From NCBI RefSeq assembly GCF_025318105.1, contig NZ_JAOANI010000002.1, positions 1-64,000 of the forward strand: a stretch of 64,000 nucleotides of DNA, in the 5' to 3' direction. The notes below the pieces were generated by a model. It was not told the DNA's origin. It saw only the letters and a program-made list of their open reading frames with translations, and did no database searches. A program made the position numbers and the translations under genes. Positions 16,217 through 24,346 of the stretch are shown here, one piece after another. Source of the stretch: Venatoribacter pacificus (lineage in GTDB: Bacteria > Pseudomonadota > Gammaproteobacteria > Pseudomonadales > Oceanobacteraceae). How positions within the stretch are numbered: position 1 is the stretch's first letter; every line of letters begins with the position of its first letter.

Positions 16217-16957
16217 TCAGATTTCTTTAACGAACAGGTAACCTTTACTGCGTACGGTTTTGATGCGTTTCGGGTTCATCGGATCATCACCGACTTTAGG
16301 GCGAATGCGTGAAACCCTGACATCAATAGAACGGTCCTGACCGTCATACTCAATGCCACGCAGCTGGTGGAAAATTTCTTCCCGGGTGAGGACACGTCCG
16401 GCGCTGCTGCTCAGCAACCACAGCAAATCAAACTCTGCACTGGTGAGATCAATGCTTTTGCCTTCCAGCCAGGCTTCACGCATGGCGTTATCCACCACCA
16501 GATTGCCGAAGGTCAGACGATTATCCGAGCCGCCATCCACAACCTGTTCTTCAGGAACTTCTTTAACCCGGCGCAACAAGGCGCGGATACGGGCCAGCAA
16601 TACGCGCGGCCGAACCGGTTTGGCGACATAATCATCGGCTCCCATTTCCAGTCCCAGCACCTGATCAAGATCTTCGGTACGGGCCGTCAGCATCAGAATC
16701 GGACCTTTGTAATACGGGCGGACAATGCGGCAGACCGCAAGGCCATCTTCACCCGGTAACATCAGATCCAGTACCACGAGGTCAGGCTGTTCCGTCTTGA
16801 TACGCTCAATTGCACGGCCGCCGTCGCCTTCAACTGCGACTTTCAGACCATTACTTTCCAGATAATCCTTGGTGAGAGTCGCCAGACGTTCGTCATCCTC
16901 AACAATGAGAATGCGCCAGTTTTCTTCAAGGCTTTGACCATTTTCTTGCTTCAACAT
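16217..16957 (-). CDS. OmpR-family response regulator, RstA-like
   Basis: A 246-residue response regulator. The receiver has the acidic pair VEDDE (19-23), phospho-acceptor Asp64 in VVLDLMLPGEDG, Thr in LTART and Lys in DDYVAKP. The C-terminal winged helix DNA-binding domain ends RIRPKVGDDP-type and RSKGYLFV. The pattern GPILML / ALEMGADDY is RstA-like. A ribosome-binding site AAGGAA precedes the ATG. It is the first gene of a two-gene operon with the kinase and is divergent from nrdA, sharing the intervening control region. Confidence 0.9.
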   Translation of the reverse strand: MLKQENGQSLEENWRILIVEDDERLATLTKDYLESNGLKVAVEGDGGRAIERIKTEQPDLVVLDLMLPGEDGLAVCRIVRPYYKGPILMLTARTEDLDQVLGLEMGADDYVAKPVRPRVLLARIRALLRRVKEVPEEQVVDGGSDNRLTFGNLVVDNAMREAWLEGKSIDLTSAEFDLLWLLSSSAGRVLTREEIFHQLRGIEYDGQDRSIDVRVSRIRPKVGDDPMNPKRIKTVRSKGYLFVKEI

Positions 16958-17140
16958 GGTTCCTTACCATTCCTTAAACAGGTTTATACCCCGGAGTATT
17001 GCCACAGGCATCTGACACTAACTCTAGACCGAGTTACGCTTTGTTGCATAGTAACCAATCTATTCATTAATTTGGTAAAAATCAGAGGGCATCAACGCTG
17101 CGAAAAAACAGCCACACCCTGTCCACCAACTACACACAAG

Positions 17141-17149
17141 TTATCCACA
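17141..17149 (+). promoter_or_regulatory. Consensus DnaA box upstream of nrdA
   Basis: TTATCCACA, a perfect strong DnaA box. E. coli nrdAB is controlled by DnaA from boxes in its promoter region, so the position 40 bases upstream of the predicted promoter is meaningful. Confidence 0.6.
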
Positions 17150-17163
17150 CGCAAAACCGATAA

Positions 17164-17213
17164 CCCACTATATCTTGGGGTTGAATTCATAGGTATACCG
17201 CATTATCTTGTGT
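17164..17213 (+). promoter_or_regulatory. nrdA promoter with two NrdR-box-like sites
   Basis: Box 1 CCCACTATATCTTGGG (17164-17179) and box 2 CCGCATTATCTTGTGT (17198-17213) resemble the NrdR consensus (ACACWATATMTWGTGT-like) and are about 33 bp apart, near three helical turns. A promoter fits between them: -35 TTGAAT (17181-17186), 17 bases, -10 TATCTT (17204-17209) inside box 2. NrdR with bound dATP/ATP would repress from here. Confidence 0.55.
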
Positions 17214-17353
17214 CTCGACTTAAAAATATGTCGGTAACTCAGTTACTTACACCGGCACCTACAGACAATCAGGCCAGCCGTCAAGCGTTTTACGGAACCC
17301 ATACCGATCAAGGACAGATGGAGAAGTTTCCCTTGGATACAGGCACAGAAGAA

Positions 17354-19636
17354 ATGAACAGCGAGCTAAAAGTCACCAAGCGTGACGGCACCCAAGAACC
17401 TTTGAATCTGGATAAAATTCATAAGGTGGTCACCTGGGCCGCCGAAGGTCTTGATAACGTATCTGTGTCCGAAGTGGAGCTGAAAGCCCACTTACAGTTT
17501 TTTGATGGTATTCAGACCTCTGAAATCCACGAAACCCTGATTAAGGCAGCCGCGGATCTGATTTCAGAAGAAACACCTGATTATCAGTATCTGGCTGCAC
17601 GCCTGAATATTTTTCACCTGCGCAAAAAAGCCTATGGCCGTTTTGAGCCACCAGCGTTGCTGGATCATGTGAAACGCATGGTGGAATCCGAACGCTATGA
17701 CCGTCATTTGCTGGAAGACTATACCGCCGAAGAAATCGCGGCGATGGACGCGTTTATTGATCACAGTCGCGATCTGACCTTCAGCTATGCCGCCGTGAAG
17801 CAGCTGGAAGGCAAATATCTGGTACAGAACCGCGTCAGTGGCGAAGTCTACGAAAGCGCACAGTTTCTGTATGTCCTGATCGCGGCCTGTTTATTTGCCG
17901 GCTACGACAAAGAGCGTCGTCTGGAATACATCCGTCGTTTCTACGATGCGGTATCCACGTTCAAATTATCACTGCCAACGCCGATTATGGCCGGTGTGCG
18001 TACGCCGACCCGTCAGTTCAGCTCCTGTGTGTTAATTGAAGCCGGCGACAGCCTGGATTCCATCAACGCCACCGCCAGTGCCATTGTGAAATACGTATCT
18101 CAACGTGCCGGTATTGGCATCAATGGCGGCCGCATCCGTGCCCTGGGCAGCCCGATCCGCGGCGGTGAAGCGTTCCACACCGGTTGTATTCCGTTTTATA
18201 AGCATTTCCAGACCGCGGTAAAATCCTGCTCTCAGGGCGGTGTGCGCGGCGGTGCAGCCACCCTGTTCTACCCGATGTGGCACTACGAAGTTGAAAACCT
18301 GCTGGTTCTGAAAAACAACCGCGGTGTTGAAGAAAACCGTGTGCGTCATCTCGACTATGGCGTGCAGATCAACAAGCTGATGTACGAACGCCTGATTAAG
18401 AACGGCAACATTACACTGTTCTCACCTTCTGATGTTCCGGGTCTTTATGACGCCTTCTTTGAAGATCAGGAGCTGTTTGAGCAGCTGTACGTTAAATACG
18501 AACAACAGGATGGTATCCGTAAGAAGACGCTGAAAGCGGTCGACCTGTTCTCCAGCATGATGCAGGAACGGGCCAGCACCGGCCGTATCTACATTCAGAA
18601 CGTTGACCATTGCAACACCCACAGCCCGTTCAATTCGAAACTGGCCCCGGTGCGTCAATCCAACCTGTGTCTGGAAATTGCCCTGCCAACCAAGCCGCTG
18701 AAAGACATCAACGATGACGAGGGTGAAATTGCCCTGTGTACGCTGGCCGCTTTCAACCTGGGTTCGCTGAACAACCTGGATGAGCTGGAAGAATTATCCG
18801 ACCTGATTGTACGCGCACTCGATAGTCTGCTGACGTATCAGGATTACCCGGTGATGGCCGCCCAGAAAGCCAGCCTGCGTCGCCGCACGCTGGGTGTGGG
18901 TGTCATCAACTATGCCTATTTCCTGGCGAAAAACGGCGTGAAATATTCCGATGGCAGCGCCAACGGTCTGACTCACCGCGCCTTTGAAGCCATGCAGTAC
19001 TGGCTGCTGAAAGCCTCCAACAACCTGGCGAAAGAACAAGGCGCTTGCGAAGCTTTCAGTGACACGACCTATGCTCAGGGTATTCTGCCAATCGACACCT
19101 ACAAAAAAGAAGTCGATAAGTTCTGTGAAGAGCCACTGCAATACGACTGGGAAGCACTGCGCAAAGATATTCTGACCTATGGCCTGCGCAACTCCACGCT
19201 GTCCGCTCTGATGCCATCTGAGACCTCGTCACAGATCAGCAACGCGACCAACGGTATTGAACCGCCGCGCGGATATATCAGCGTGAAGCAGAGCAAAGAT
19301 GGTATCCTCAAGCAGGTTGTGCCGGAATTTGGCCGACTGAGAAAGAACTACGAGCTGCTGTGGCAGATTCCGAACAACAATGGTTATCTGCAGCTGGTGG
19401 GTATTATGCAGAAATTCGTCGATCAGGCGATTTCCGCTAACACCAACTATGACCCATCACGCTTTGAAGGTGGCAAGGTGCCTATGCAGCAATTGCTGAA
19501 AGACCTGCTGACCGCGTACAAAAACGGCCTTAAAACGCTCTATTACCACAACACCCGTGATGGTATGGAAGATCCGCAAAAAGACGCTGTGATCGAAGAA
19601 GACGATGACTGCGCAGGCGGCGCGTGTAAGATTTAA
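17354..19636 (+). CDS. nrdA: Class Ia ribonucleotide reductase, alpha subunit NrdA
   Basis: NrdA reduces ribonucleoside diphosphates to deoxyribonucleotides with NrdB. From the ATG at 17354 it has 760 residues, one less than E. coli NrdA, and starts MNSELKVTKRDG like the family, with a single ATP-cone (residues 5-95). Substrate-site cysteines appear in FSSCVLI, NLCLEIA and IALCTLAAFN; the C-terminal shuttle pair is Cys753 and Cys758 (DCAGGACKI). The frame is open upstream with an ATG at 17228 and, overlapping the regulator gene, to 16934; those residues lack family resemblance. The ribosome-binding site at 17354 is weak, so the start is not certain. Confidence 0.94.
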   Translation: MNSELKVTKRDGTQEPLNLDKIHKVVTWAAEGLDNVSVSEVELKAHLQFFDGIQTSEIHETLIKAAADLISEETPDYQYLAARLNIFHLRKKAYGRFEPPALLDHVKRMVESERYDRHLLEDYTAEEIAAMDAFIDHSRDLTFSYAAVKQLEGKYLVQNRVSGEVYESAQFLYVLIAACLFAGYDKERRLEYIRRFYDAVSTFKLSLPTPIMAGVRTPTRQFSSCVLIEAGDSLDSINATASAIVKYVSQRAGIGINGGRIRALGSPIRGGEAFHTGCIPFYKHFQTAVKSCSQGGVRGGAATLFYPMWHYEVENLLVLKNNRGVEENRVRHLDYGVQINKLMYERLIKNGNITLFSPSDVPGLYDAFFEDQELFEQLYVKYEQQDGIRKKTLKAVDLFSSMMQERASTGRIYIQNVDHCNTHSPFNSKLAPVRQSNLCLEIALPTKPLKDINDDEGEIALCTLAAFNLGSLNNLDELEELSDLIVRALDSLLTYQDYPVMAAQKASLRRRTLGVGVINYAYFLAKNGVKYSDGSANGLTHRAFEAMQYWLLKASNNLAKEQGACEAFSDTTYAQGILPIDTYKKEVDKFCEEPLQYDWEALRKDILTYGLRNSTLSALMPSETSSQISNATNGIEPPRGYISVKQSKDGILKQVVPEFGRLRKNYELLWQIPNNNGYLQLVGIMQKFVDQAISANTNYDPSRFEGGKVPMQQLLKDLLTAYKNGLKTLYYHNTRDGMEDPQKDAVIEEDDDCAGGACKI

Positions 19637-19652
19637 TCATTTCAGACCTGTC

Positions 19653-19674
19653 GCAGCCACCTTTCGGTGGCTGC
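19653..19674 (+). other. Intercistronic stem-loop nrdA-nrdB
   Basis: A perfect 9-bp stem, GCAGCCACC (19653-19661) and GGTGGCTGC (19666-19674), with loop TTTC. It is followed by only three T, so it is unlikely to be an efficient terminator. It may set mRNA stability or partial termination between the two subunits. Confidence 0.6.
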
Positions 19675-19692
19675 TTTGAGAAAGAACTCCGT

Positions 19693-20823
19693 ATGGCCTA
19701 TACCACATTTAACCGCAACGAATTTGATACCTTTGCCCAGCCGATGTTCTTTGGCGAGCAGGTCAACGTGGCGCGCTACGATCAGCAAAAACACAAGATT
19801 TTTGAAAACCTGATCGAAAAACAACTGTCGTTCTTCTGGCGTCCGGAAGAAGTGGATCTGACCAACGACCGTAAAGATTTTGCCGATCTGCCGGAACACG
19901 AAAAGCACATTTTCGTCAGCAATCTGAAATATCAAACACTGCTCGATTCTGTTCAGGGCCGCTCCCCGAACATTGCTCTGCTGCCGGTGGTGTCTTTACC
20001 TGAACTGGAAACCTGGATTGAAACCTGGTCATTCAGCGAAACGATTCACAGCCGCTCTTATACCCACATTGTGCGTAATATTGTGCCCAATCCGGCGCAG
20101 ATCTTTGACGATATCACCCGTAACGAGCACATTACCCGTCGCGCCATTTCCGTGACCGAGTATTACGACAGCTTTATTCATCTGAGTAATTACTACATCC
20201 AGCTGGGTGAAGGAACGCATCAGGTTAACGGCGAAACCATCGAAGTCACCCTGCACGAGCTGAAACGACGTATGTACCTGATGATGGTATCCGTCAACGT
20301 GCTGGAAGCGATCCGCTTTTACGTCAGCTTTGCCTGTTCTTTTGCGTTTGCCGAACGTGCAAAAATGGAAGGCAACGCCAAAATCATCAAGCTGATTGCC
20401 CGTGATGAAGCATTACACCTGACCGGCACACAGCACATTCTGCAGATTATGGCGAAAGGCAAGGACGATCCGGCATTCGCTATCATCGCCGAAGAATGTC
20501 GCGACGACGTTGTGCGTATTTTTGCCGAAGCCGCACAGCAGGAAAAAGAATGGGCCGAATATCTGTTCAAAGACGGTTCCATGATTGGTCTGAATAAAGA
20601 CATTCTGTGTCAGTACGTTGAGTACATTACCAATCAGCGTATTGCTGCTCTGGGCTTTGAGCCGGTCTTCCCGCCGCGTAACAACCCACTGCCATGGATC
20701 AATGCCTGGCTGAACAGCGACAACGTGCAGGTCGCTCCACAGGAAGCTGAAATCAGTTCGTATCTGGTGGGGGCCATCGACAGTGAAGTGGATACCGCGG
20801 ATCTGGGTGACTTTGACCTCTGA
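19693..20823 (+). CDS. nrdB: Class Ia ribonucleotide reductase, beta subunit NrdB
   Basis: A 376-residue protein, same length as E. coli NrdB. It houses the diiron-tyrosyl radical. Iron ligands and radical site are visible by alignment: Asp85, Glu116 and His119 (SETIHS), radical Tyr123 (RSYTHI), and the second helix pair ending ARDEALHLTGTQH. The C-terminal acidic tail (DTADLGDFDL) is the peptide that docks in NrdA. Its stop overlaps the start of the ferredoxin gene in TGATG. Confidence 0.96.
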   Translation: MAYTTFNRNEFDTFAQPMFFGEQVNVARYDQQKHKIFENLIEKQLSFFWRPEEVDLTNDRKDFADLPEHEKHIFVSNLKYQTLLDSVQGRSPNIALLPVVSLPELETWIETWSFSETIHSRSYTHIVRNIVPNPAQIFDDITRNEHITRRAISVTEYYDSFIHLSNYYIQLGEGTHQVNGETIEVTLHELKRRMYLMMVSVNVLEAIRFYVSFACSFAFAERAKMEGNAKIIKLIARDEALHLTGTQHILQIMAKGKDDPAFAIIAEECRDDVVRIFAEAAQQEKEWAEYLFKDGSMIGLNKDILCQYVEYITNQRIAALGFEPVFPPRNNPLPWINAWLNSDNVQVAPQEAEISSYLVGAIDSEVDTADLGDFDL

Positions 20824-21284
20824 TGTCCGCCGCTTTGAAAAACCAGACTGAAACCCCGGACAACGATTTTGAACTGACCGGGGAAGATCATCCCGACAGC
20901 ACATTCGAACTCGAAGCCCTGCAGCCTGAAGCTGAGCAACCTGCTCCGCTTCAGGCTGAACTGTTTCTGCCCGAAAGCAATCCGGAACAACCGGAAGCCA
21001 GCCCACAGATTGAATTCGACGGTATGCAAAAGCCGTTGTTTAATGTGCTGCTGGATGATGGCCGCGAAGCGCATTTTCAGCATGCTGCCACGCTGCTTGA
21101 ATCTCTGGAAGCTCAGGACGTTGCCGTTCACTATCAGTGCCGCGAAGGCTACTGTGGCAGCTGCCGTGTGCAATTGCAGGAAGGCGATGTGTATTACGCA
21201 GAAGAGCCGATGGCGTGGCTGAATGAAGGCGATATCCTGCCTTGCTGCTGCATCCCTAAAAGCGATATCAAAATTAAGCTGTAA
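20823..21284 (+). CDS. yfaE: 2Fe-2S ferredoxin, YfaE-like, with N-terminal extension
   Basis: The C-terminal 85 residues are a plant-type 2Fe-2S ferredoxin with Cys106, Cys111 and Cys114 (YQCREGYCGSCRV) and the last ligand in LPCCC (141-143). E. coli YfaE, encoded after nrdB, maintains the NrdB diiron cofactor, and the context here is identical. The first 68 residues are unusual: acidic, rich in Glu, Pro and Gln, and of low complexity. If translation began at the internal Met68 the protein would have the usual length, but the TGATG coupling with nrdB favours the long form. Confidence 0.88.
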   Translation: MSAALKNQTETPDNDFELTGEDHPDSTFELEALQPEAEQPAPLQAELFLPESNPEQPEASPQIEFDGMQKPLFNVLLDDGREAHFQHAATLLESLEAQDVAVHYQCREGYCGSCRVQLQEGDVYYAEEPMAWLNEGDILPCCCIPKSDIKIKL

Positions 21285-21380
21285 AACCGCCGGGCCTGCG
21301 CTAAATCAACATCCTCCGGCCGTGCTTCTCCTACTATCTGACTGCAGTCATAACAATACGCAAGGTCAAGGAGTTCAGCG

Positions 21381-21659
21381 ATGGCTTACATCTGTATTAC
21401 CCCCAATGTTGCAATGGTACGCATGAATGCCGGCGATCATCTGGAAGAGATGCCCGGTGATTTTTACATCAACCTGGATACTCTGGTTGAAGCCCGTATG
21501 CGTGCAGTGCGTAAAGAGCACGAAGGCGACTTCTGCGCTGACGTTCTGCTGGTGCTGGAAAATAAAACCCACGAATTTATTTTCCGTAACAGCCCCGCAG
21601 GCAATAAAGCACGCGACACGCTGAAAAAATATTTGTCTGAGCGCAGCATTAACTGTTGA
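21381..21659 (+). CDS. Small conserved-looking protein, function unknown
   Basis: A 92-residue soluble protein with AAGGAG properly placed before its ATG. It has no signal peptide or membrane segment. The sequence reads like a compact alpha/beta fold: ICITPNVAMVRM, a PGDFYINLDTLVEARMRAVRKE helix region, then DVLLVLENKTHEFIF and a basic C-terminal helix. I do not recognise a family. It lies between the ribonucleotide reductase genes and a peroxiredoxin gene and is followed by a near-perfect hairpin (21679-21707). Confidence 0.6.
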   Translation: MAYICITPNVAMVRMNAGDHLEEMPGDFYINLDTLVEARMRAVRKEHEGDFCADVLLVLENKTHEFIFRNSPAGNKARDTLKKYLSERSINC

Positions 21660-21678
21660 GATGATAATACAGCCGTCT

Positions 21679-21707
21679 GGGCACCTCTGAATAATTCAGG
21701 GATGCCC
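21679..21707 (+). terminator. Hairpin after the 92-residue protein gene
   Basis: GGGCA ... TGCCC with inner CTGAA/TTCAG forms a stem of about 12 pairs around a TAA loop. The following TTGATTTA is only partly T-rich, so this is a weak or Rho-assisted terminator. Confidence 0.45.
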
Positions 21708-21761
21708 TTGATTTATCAGGCTGCTGCGGTAGCCTTGGTGCTTTTGCACTGAGGCCTGATC

Positions 21762-22235
21762 ATGAGTCTGAATTTCCCGCCATTGGAGCAATCCGCTCCT
21801 GATTTCACCACTCCCGACCAGAACAGCCATAACGTCACGCTGAGTGCGCTTAAAGGCAAAAACGTTGTGCTGTATTTTTACCCGAAAGCGATGACACCCG
21901 GCTGCACCGTTCAGGCCTGTGGCATCCGCGATACGCGCAGCGAATACGAAGCATTGAACACCGTGGTACTGGGCATCAGTCCGGATGCCCCTTCTCGCCT
22001 GCAGAAGTTTATCGATAAACATGATCTAAACTTTGACCTGTTATCCGATGAAGACCACAGCATTGCCGAGCAATACGGTGTCTGGGGATTAAAAAAATTC
22101 ATGGGTAAGGAGTTTATGGGTATTCATCGCGTAACCTTTATCATTGATGCCGAAGGTAAACTCCGCCACATCATGGCCAAAGTGAAAACCAAGAGCCATC
22201 ACGACGACGTGATTGAAATCCTGAAAAACCTCTGA
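21762..22235 (+). CDS. bcp: Thioredoxin-dependent peroxiredoxin, Bcp/PrxQ type
   Basis: A 157-residue atypical 2-Cys peroxiredoxin that reduces organic and hydrogen peroxides. The peroxidatic Cys48 and resolving Cys53 lie in TPGCTVQAC, the five-residue spacing of the Bcp/PrxQ group. The conserved YFYPKAMTPGC, SPDAPSRLQKF and GIHRVTFIID segments are present. It is cytosolic. The gene stands alone after a hairpin and is followed at 22246-22276 by an inverted repeat CTGCCCGGC/GCCGGGCAG lacking a T-tract. Confidence 0.93.
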   Translation: MSLNFPPLEQSAPDFTTPDQNSHNVTLSALKGKNVVLYFYPKAMTPGCTVQACGIRDTRSEYEALNTVVLGISPDAPSRLQKFIDKHDLNFDLLSDEDHSIAEQYGVWGLKKFMGKEFMGIHRVTFIIDAEGKLRHIMAKVKTKSHHDDVIEILKNL

Positions 22236-22291
22236 GGTTTCTGCCACTGCCCGGCTCTCAACTCCTGCGCCGGGCAGCCGATACAGGCTGT

Positions 22292-23215
22292 ATGAAAATC
22301 CCTGTTTTTGTGCGTTTAATCAGCAGCCTGTTTTTACTCCCTGCAGCGGCAACCGCCGGCGCGGGTCATTATGCTGGCTGCGCCGCCGGCGTTCTGCACA
22401 TCCCCTTCGCAACAGCCCAGCTGAAAGAGGAAGGCGATGAGTACGCGGCGGTAGAATGCCACTTGCAACCTCAACCCGTGTTAAACCGTCAGCGCTGGCT
22501 GCCTGCCCTGCCTCAACTGGAGTGGACACAAGGACTGCGGACCGAACTGTCACGCAGTAAAGGTTATGCCGAGTTCAGCGATTGGCGCATCGGCCTGCCC
22601 TTATATCGCATCAGCCATATGATGATTGCCGTCACAACCCGTCGGCAACAACTACAGCAATTACACAGCCTGCGTGAGCCGGCGACTATTTCCGGCCAGA
22701 CATACCAACCGAATCAGGCCCTGCTACTCAGTGCCAGGACGGCACAATGGGGGATTGAACTCGATACCCGCCAGAGCGGCAGCCCGATCAGCTCAGTGGA
22801 GCTTGCGCACATACAGCACTGGCAACCGCTAAACATCCGTGTGCTGAATGATAACCAAGATACCTTAACGCCCGCACAATTCGATTATTGGCAGCTAAGC
22901 ATTAAACGCCAGCCGTTATTACCTGGCTGGCAGGTGTCATGGGTGTTCAGTCTGGGGCACGGACAGGTATATGACGATGGTAACGCCGGGCTGTTGGATA
23001 ACGCGGCACTGGCCAATGATTTTATCAATCTAGGACTGATGCTTGGTACCACCTGGCGCTGGCGGATTACACCCCATCTGCATTGGTACAATCATCTGCA
23101 AGGCGAAAGTCAGAACGTGCTGTTCGTCAGCCGGCGTGACGATGACAATCTGCGTGTTGAGAACATCAACCGCTTCAGCTATCGCTTTCTCAGTGGTATT
23201 GACTGGCGCTTCTAG
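22292..23215 (+). CDS. Exported protein, probable outer-membrane beta-barrel, unknown function
   Basis: A 307-residue protein beginning with a signal peptide (MKIPVFVRLISSLFLLPAAATAGA). The mature part has alternating hydrophobic residues, many Trp/Tyr near strand ends (QVSWVFSLGH, WRWRITPHLHWYNHL, FSYRFLSGIDWRF) and a C-terminal Phe, which together suggest an outer-membrane beta-barrel. Two cysteines near residues 30 and 56 might form a disulfide. I do not recognise the family and no enzymatic motif is visible. Its stop overlaps the convergent AraC-type regulator gene by four bases. Confidence 0.6.
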   Translation: MKIPVFVRLISSLFLLPAAATAGAGHYAGCAAGVLHIPFATAQLKEEGDEYAAVECHLQPQPVLNRQRWLPALPQLEWTQGLRTELSRSKGYAEFSDWRIGLPLYRISHMMIAVTTRRQQLQQLHSLREPATISGQTYQPNQALLLSARTAQWGIELDTRQSGSPISSVELAHIQHWQPLNIRVLNDNQDTLTPAQFDYWQLSIKRQPLLPGWQVSWVFSLGHGQVYDDGNAGLLDNAALANDFINLGLMLGTTWRWRITPHLHWYNHLQGESQNVLFVSRRDDDNLRVENINRFSYRFLSGIDWRF

Positions 23216-24237
23216 GACGACGCGGTTTTATGCTGCAGGCGGTACTCCAGCGGCGTAATGCCCTCCCAGCGTTTAAATGCGCGGGTAAAGGTACTGCTTT
23301 CGGAAAAGCCCAGCTGTTCACTGATATGAGTCAGCGGCTGACTGGTGGTGGTTAATAATATCAGCGCCCGGCGCTGACGCTCTGCATCCAGTAACTGCTG
23401 AAAGCTCGTCTGGTCTTCCTGCAGTTTACGCTGCAGGGTTCGGCCACTCATGTGCAGACGCTGCGCCAGTTGATCACGATCAACCGACAAATCGCTGCTG
23501 TTGCGTAAAAAATGCTGTACCAGCCCAGCCGTATCCGGTTGCTGCAGCAATGCCAGCTGATCTTCCAGCATCTGTTCATGCATCGCCGCCAGCTTTTCAT
23601 CTCCCAGCGCCAAGGGTTCTTCCATAATATCCGGGGCAAAAACAAGGGCATTGCGCGGGGCATCAAACTGCAGCGGCGCGGCGAAAATACGCTGATAATT
23701 GTCCACATTCTCTGGCTGCGCATGCGTCAGCTCTACCCGCAGAAGAGGAACCGGCTTACACGCCAGCCAGCTGGCAAAACTGCGCAACAAAACCAATACG
23801 GCATCGACCTGATGGCGACTGAAATTATCCGCCTGGGGCTCATAGCAAATGGCCGCCTCGGTCGCGTCTGACTGCAGAAAATAGCGCCCACCATCGCTTA
23901 ATAAGCGGGTGTAACGGACTGATTTTTCAAACGCTGCCCCCAGATCCGGACTGTGCATCAACGTCAATGCAAAAAGCTGGAAATGGGCAGGTTTAACCAG
24001 TTCACCCATTAATAAACCGAAGTCTTCTGCCGGACAATAGTCCTCTGCCGCACGCCACATTCTCAACGTTTGCGCTAAGGACACCCGGGCATAGGCAGTA
24101 TTCAGCAGCTCACGGCTAATACCCGCAGCCTGAAGTAATGGCTCGGCCGCGATCCCCTGCAATTCTGCGCCCTGCAGCAGAGCCTTTATCCAAAGAATCG
24201 AGACCGTTTTTTCTGCGCTATGGTTTGGTGTATTCAT
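23212..24237 (-). CDS. AraC-family transcriptional regulator
   Basis: A 341-residue regulator of the OruR/ArgR-like AraC group: an N-terminal ligand-binding domain (about 30-200, with AEDFGLLMGE) and a C-terminal double helix-turn-helix with LAQRLHMSGRTLQRKLQ and the signature ISEQLGFSESSTFTRAFKRWEGITPLEYR. I chose the ATG at 24237; an in-frame TTG 14 codons upstream is open. It is divergent from the Mpo1-like gene, which is its most likely neighbour target. The ligand is unknown. Confidence 0.85.
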   Translation of the reverse strand: MNTPNHSAEKTVSILWIKALLQGAELQGIAAEPLLQAAGISRELLNTAYARVSLAQTLRMWRAAEDYCPAEDFGLLMGELVKPAHFQLFALTLMHSPDLGAAFEKSVRYTRLLSDGGRYFLQSDATEAAICYEPQADNFSRHQVDAVLVLLRSFASWLACKPVPLLRVELTHAQPENVDNYQRIFAAPLQFDAPRNALVFAPDIMEEPLALGDEKLAAMHEQMLEDQLALLQQPDTAGLVQHFLRNSSDLSVDRDQLAQRLHMSGRTLQRKLQEDQTSFQQLLDAERQRRALILLTTTSQPLTHISEQLGFSESSTFTRAFKRWEGITPLEYRLQHKTASS

Positions 24238-24346
24238 CGACTGACTTCTGCAGTTAAACCGGGTGTCCTGCGGGGACAATTCTTAATATCTGTACCTGCG
24301 TTACATTATGGGTATCTGATAACAATAAACAAACGAGGACTTTGCT

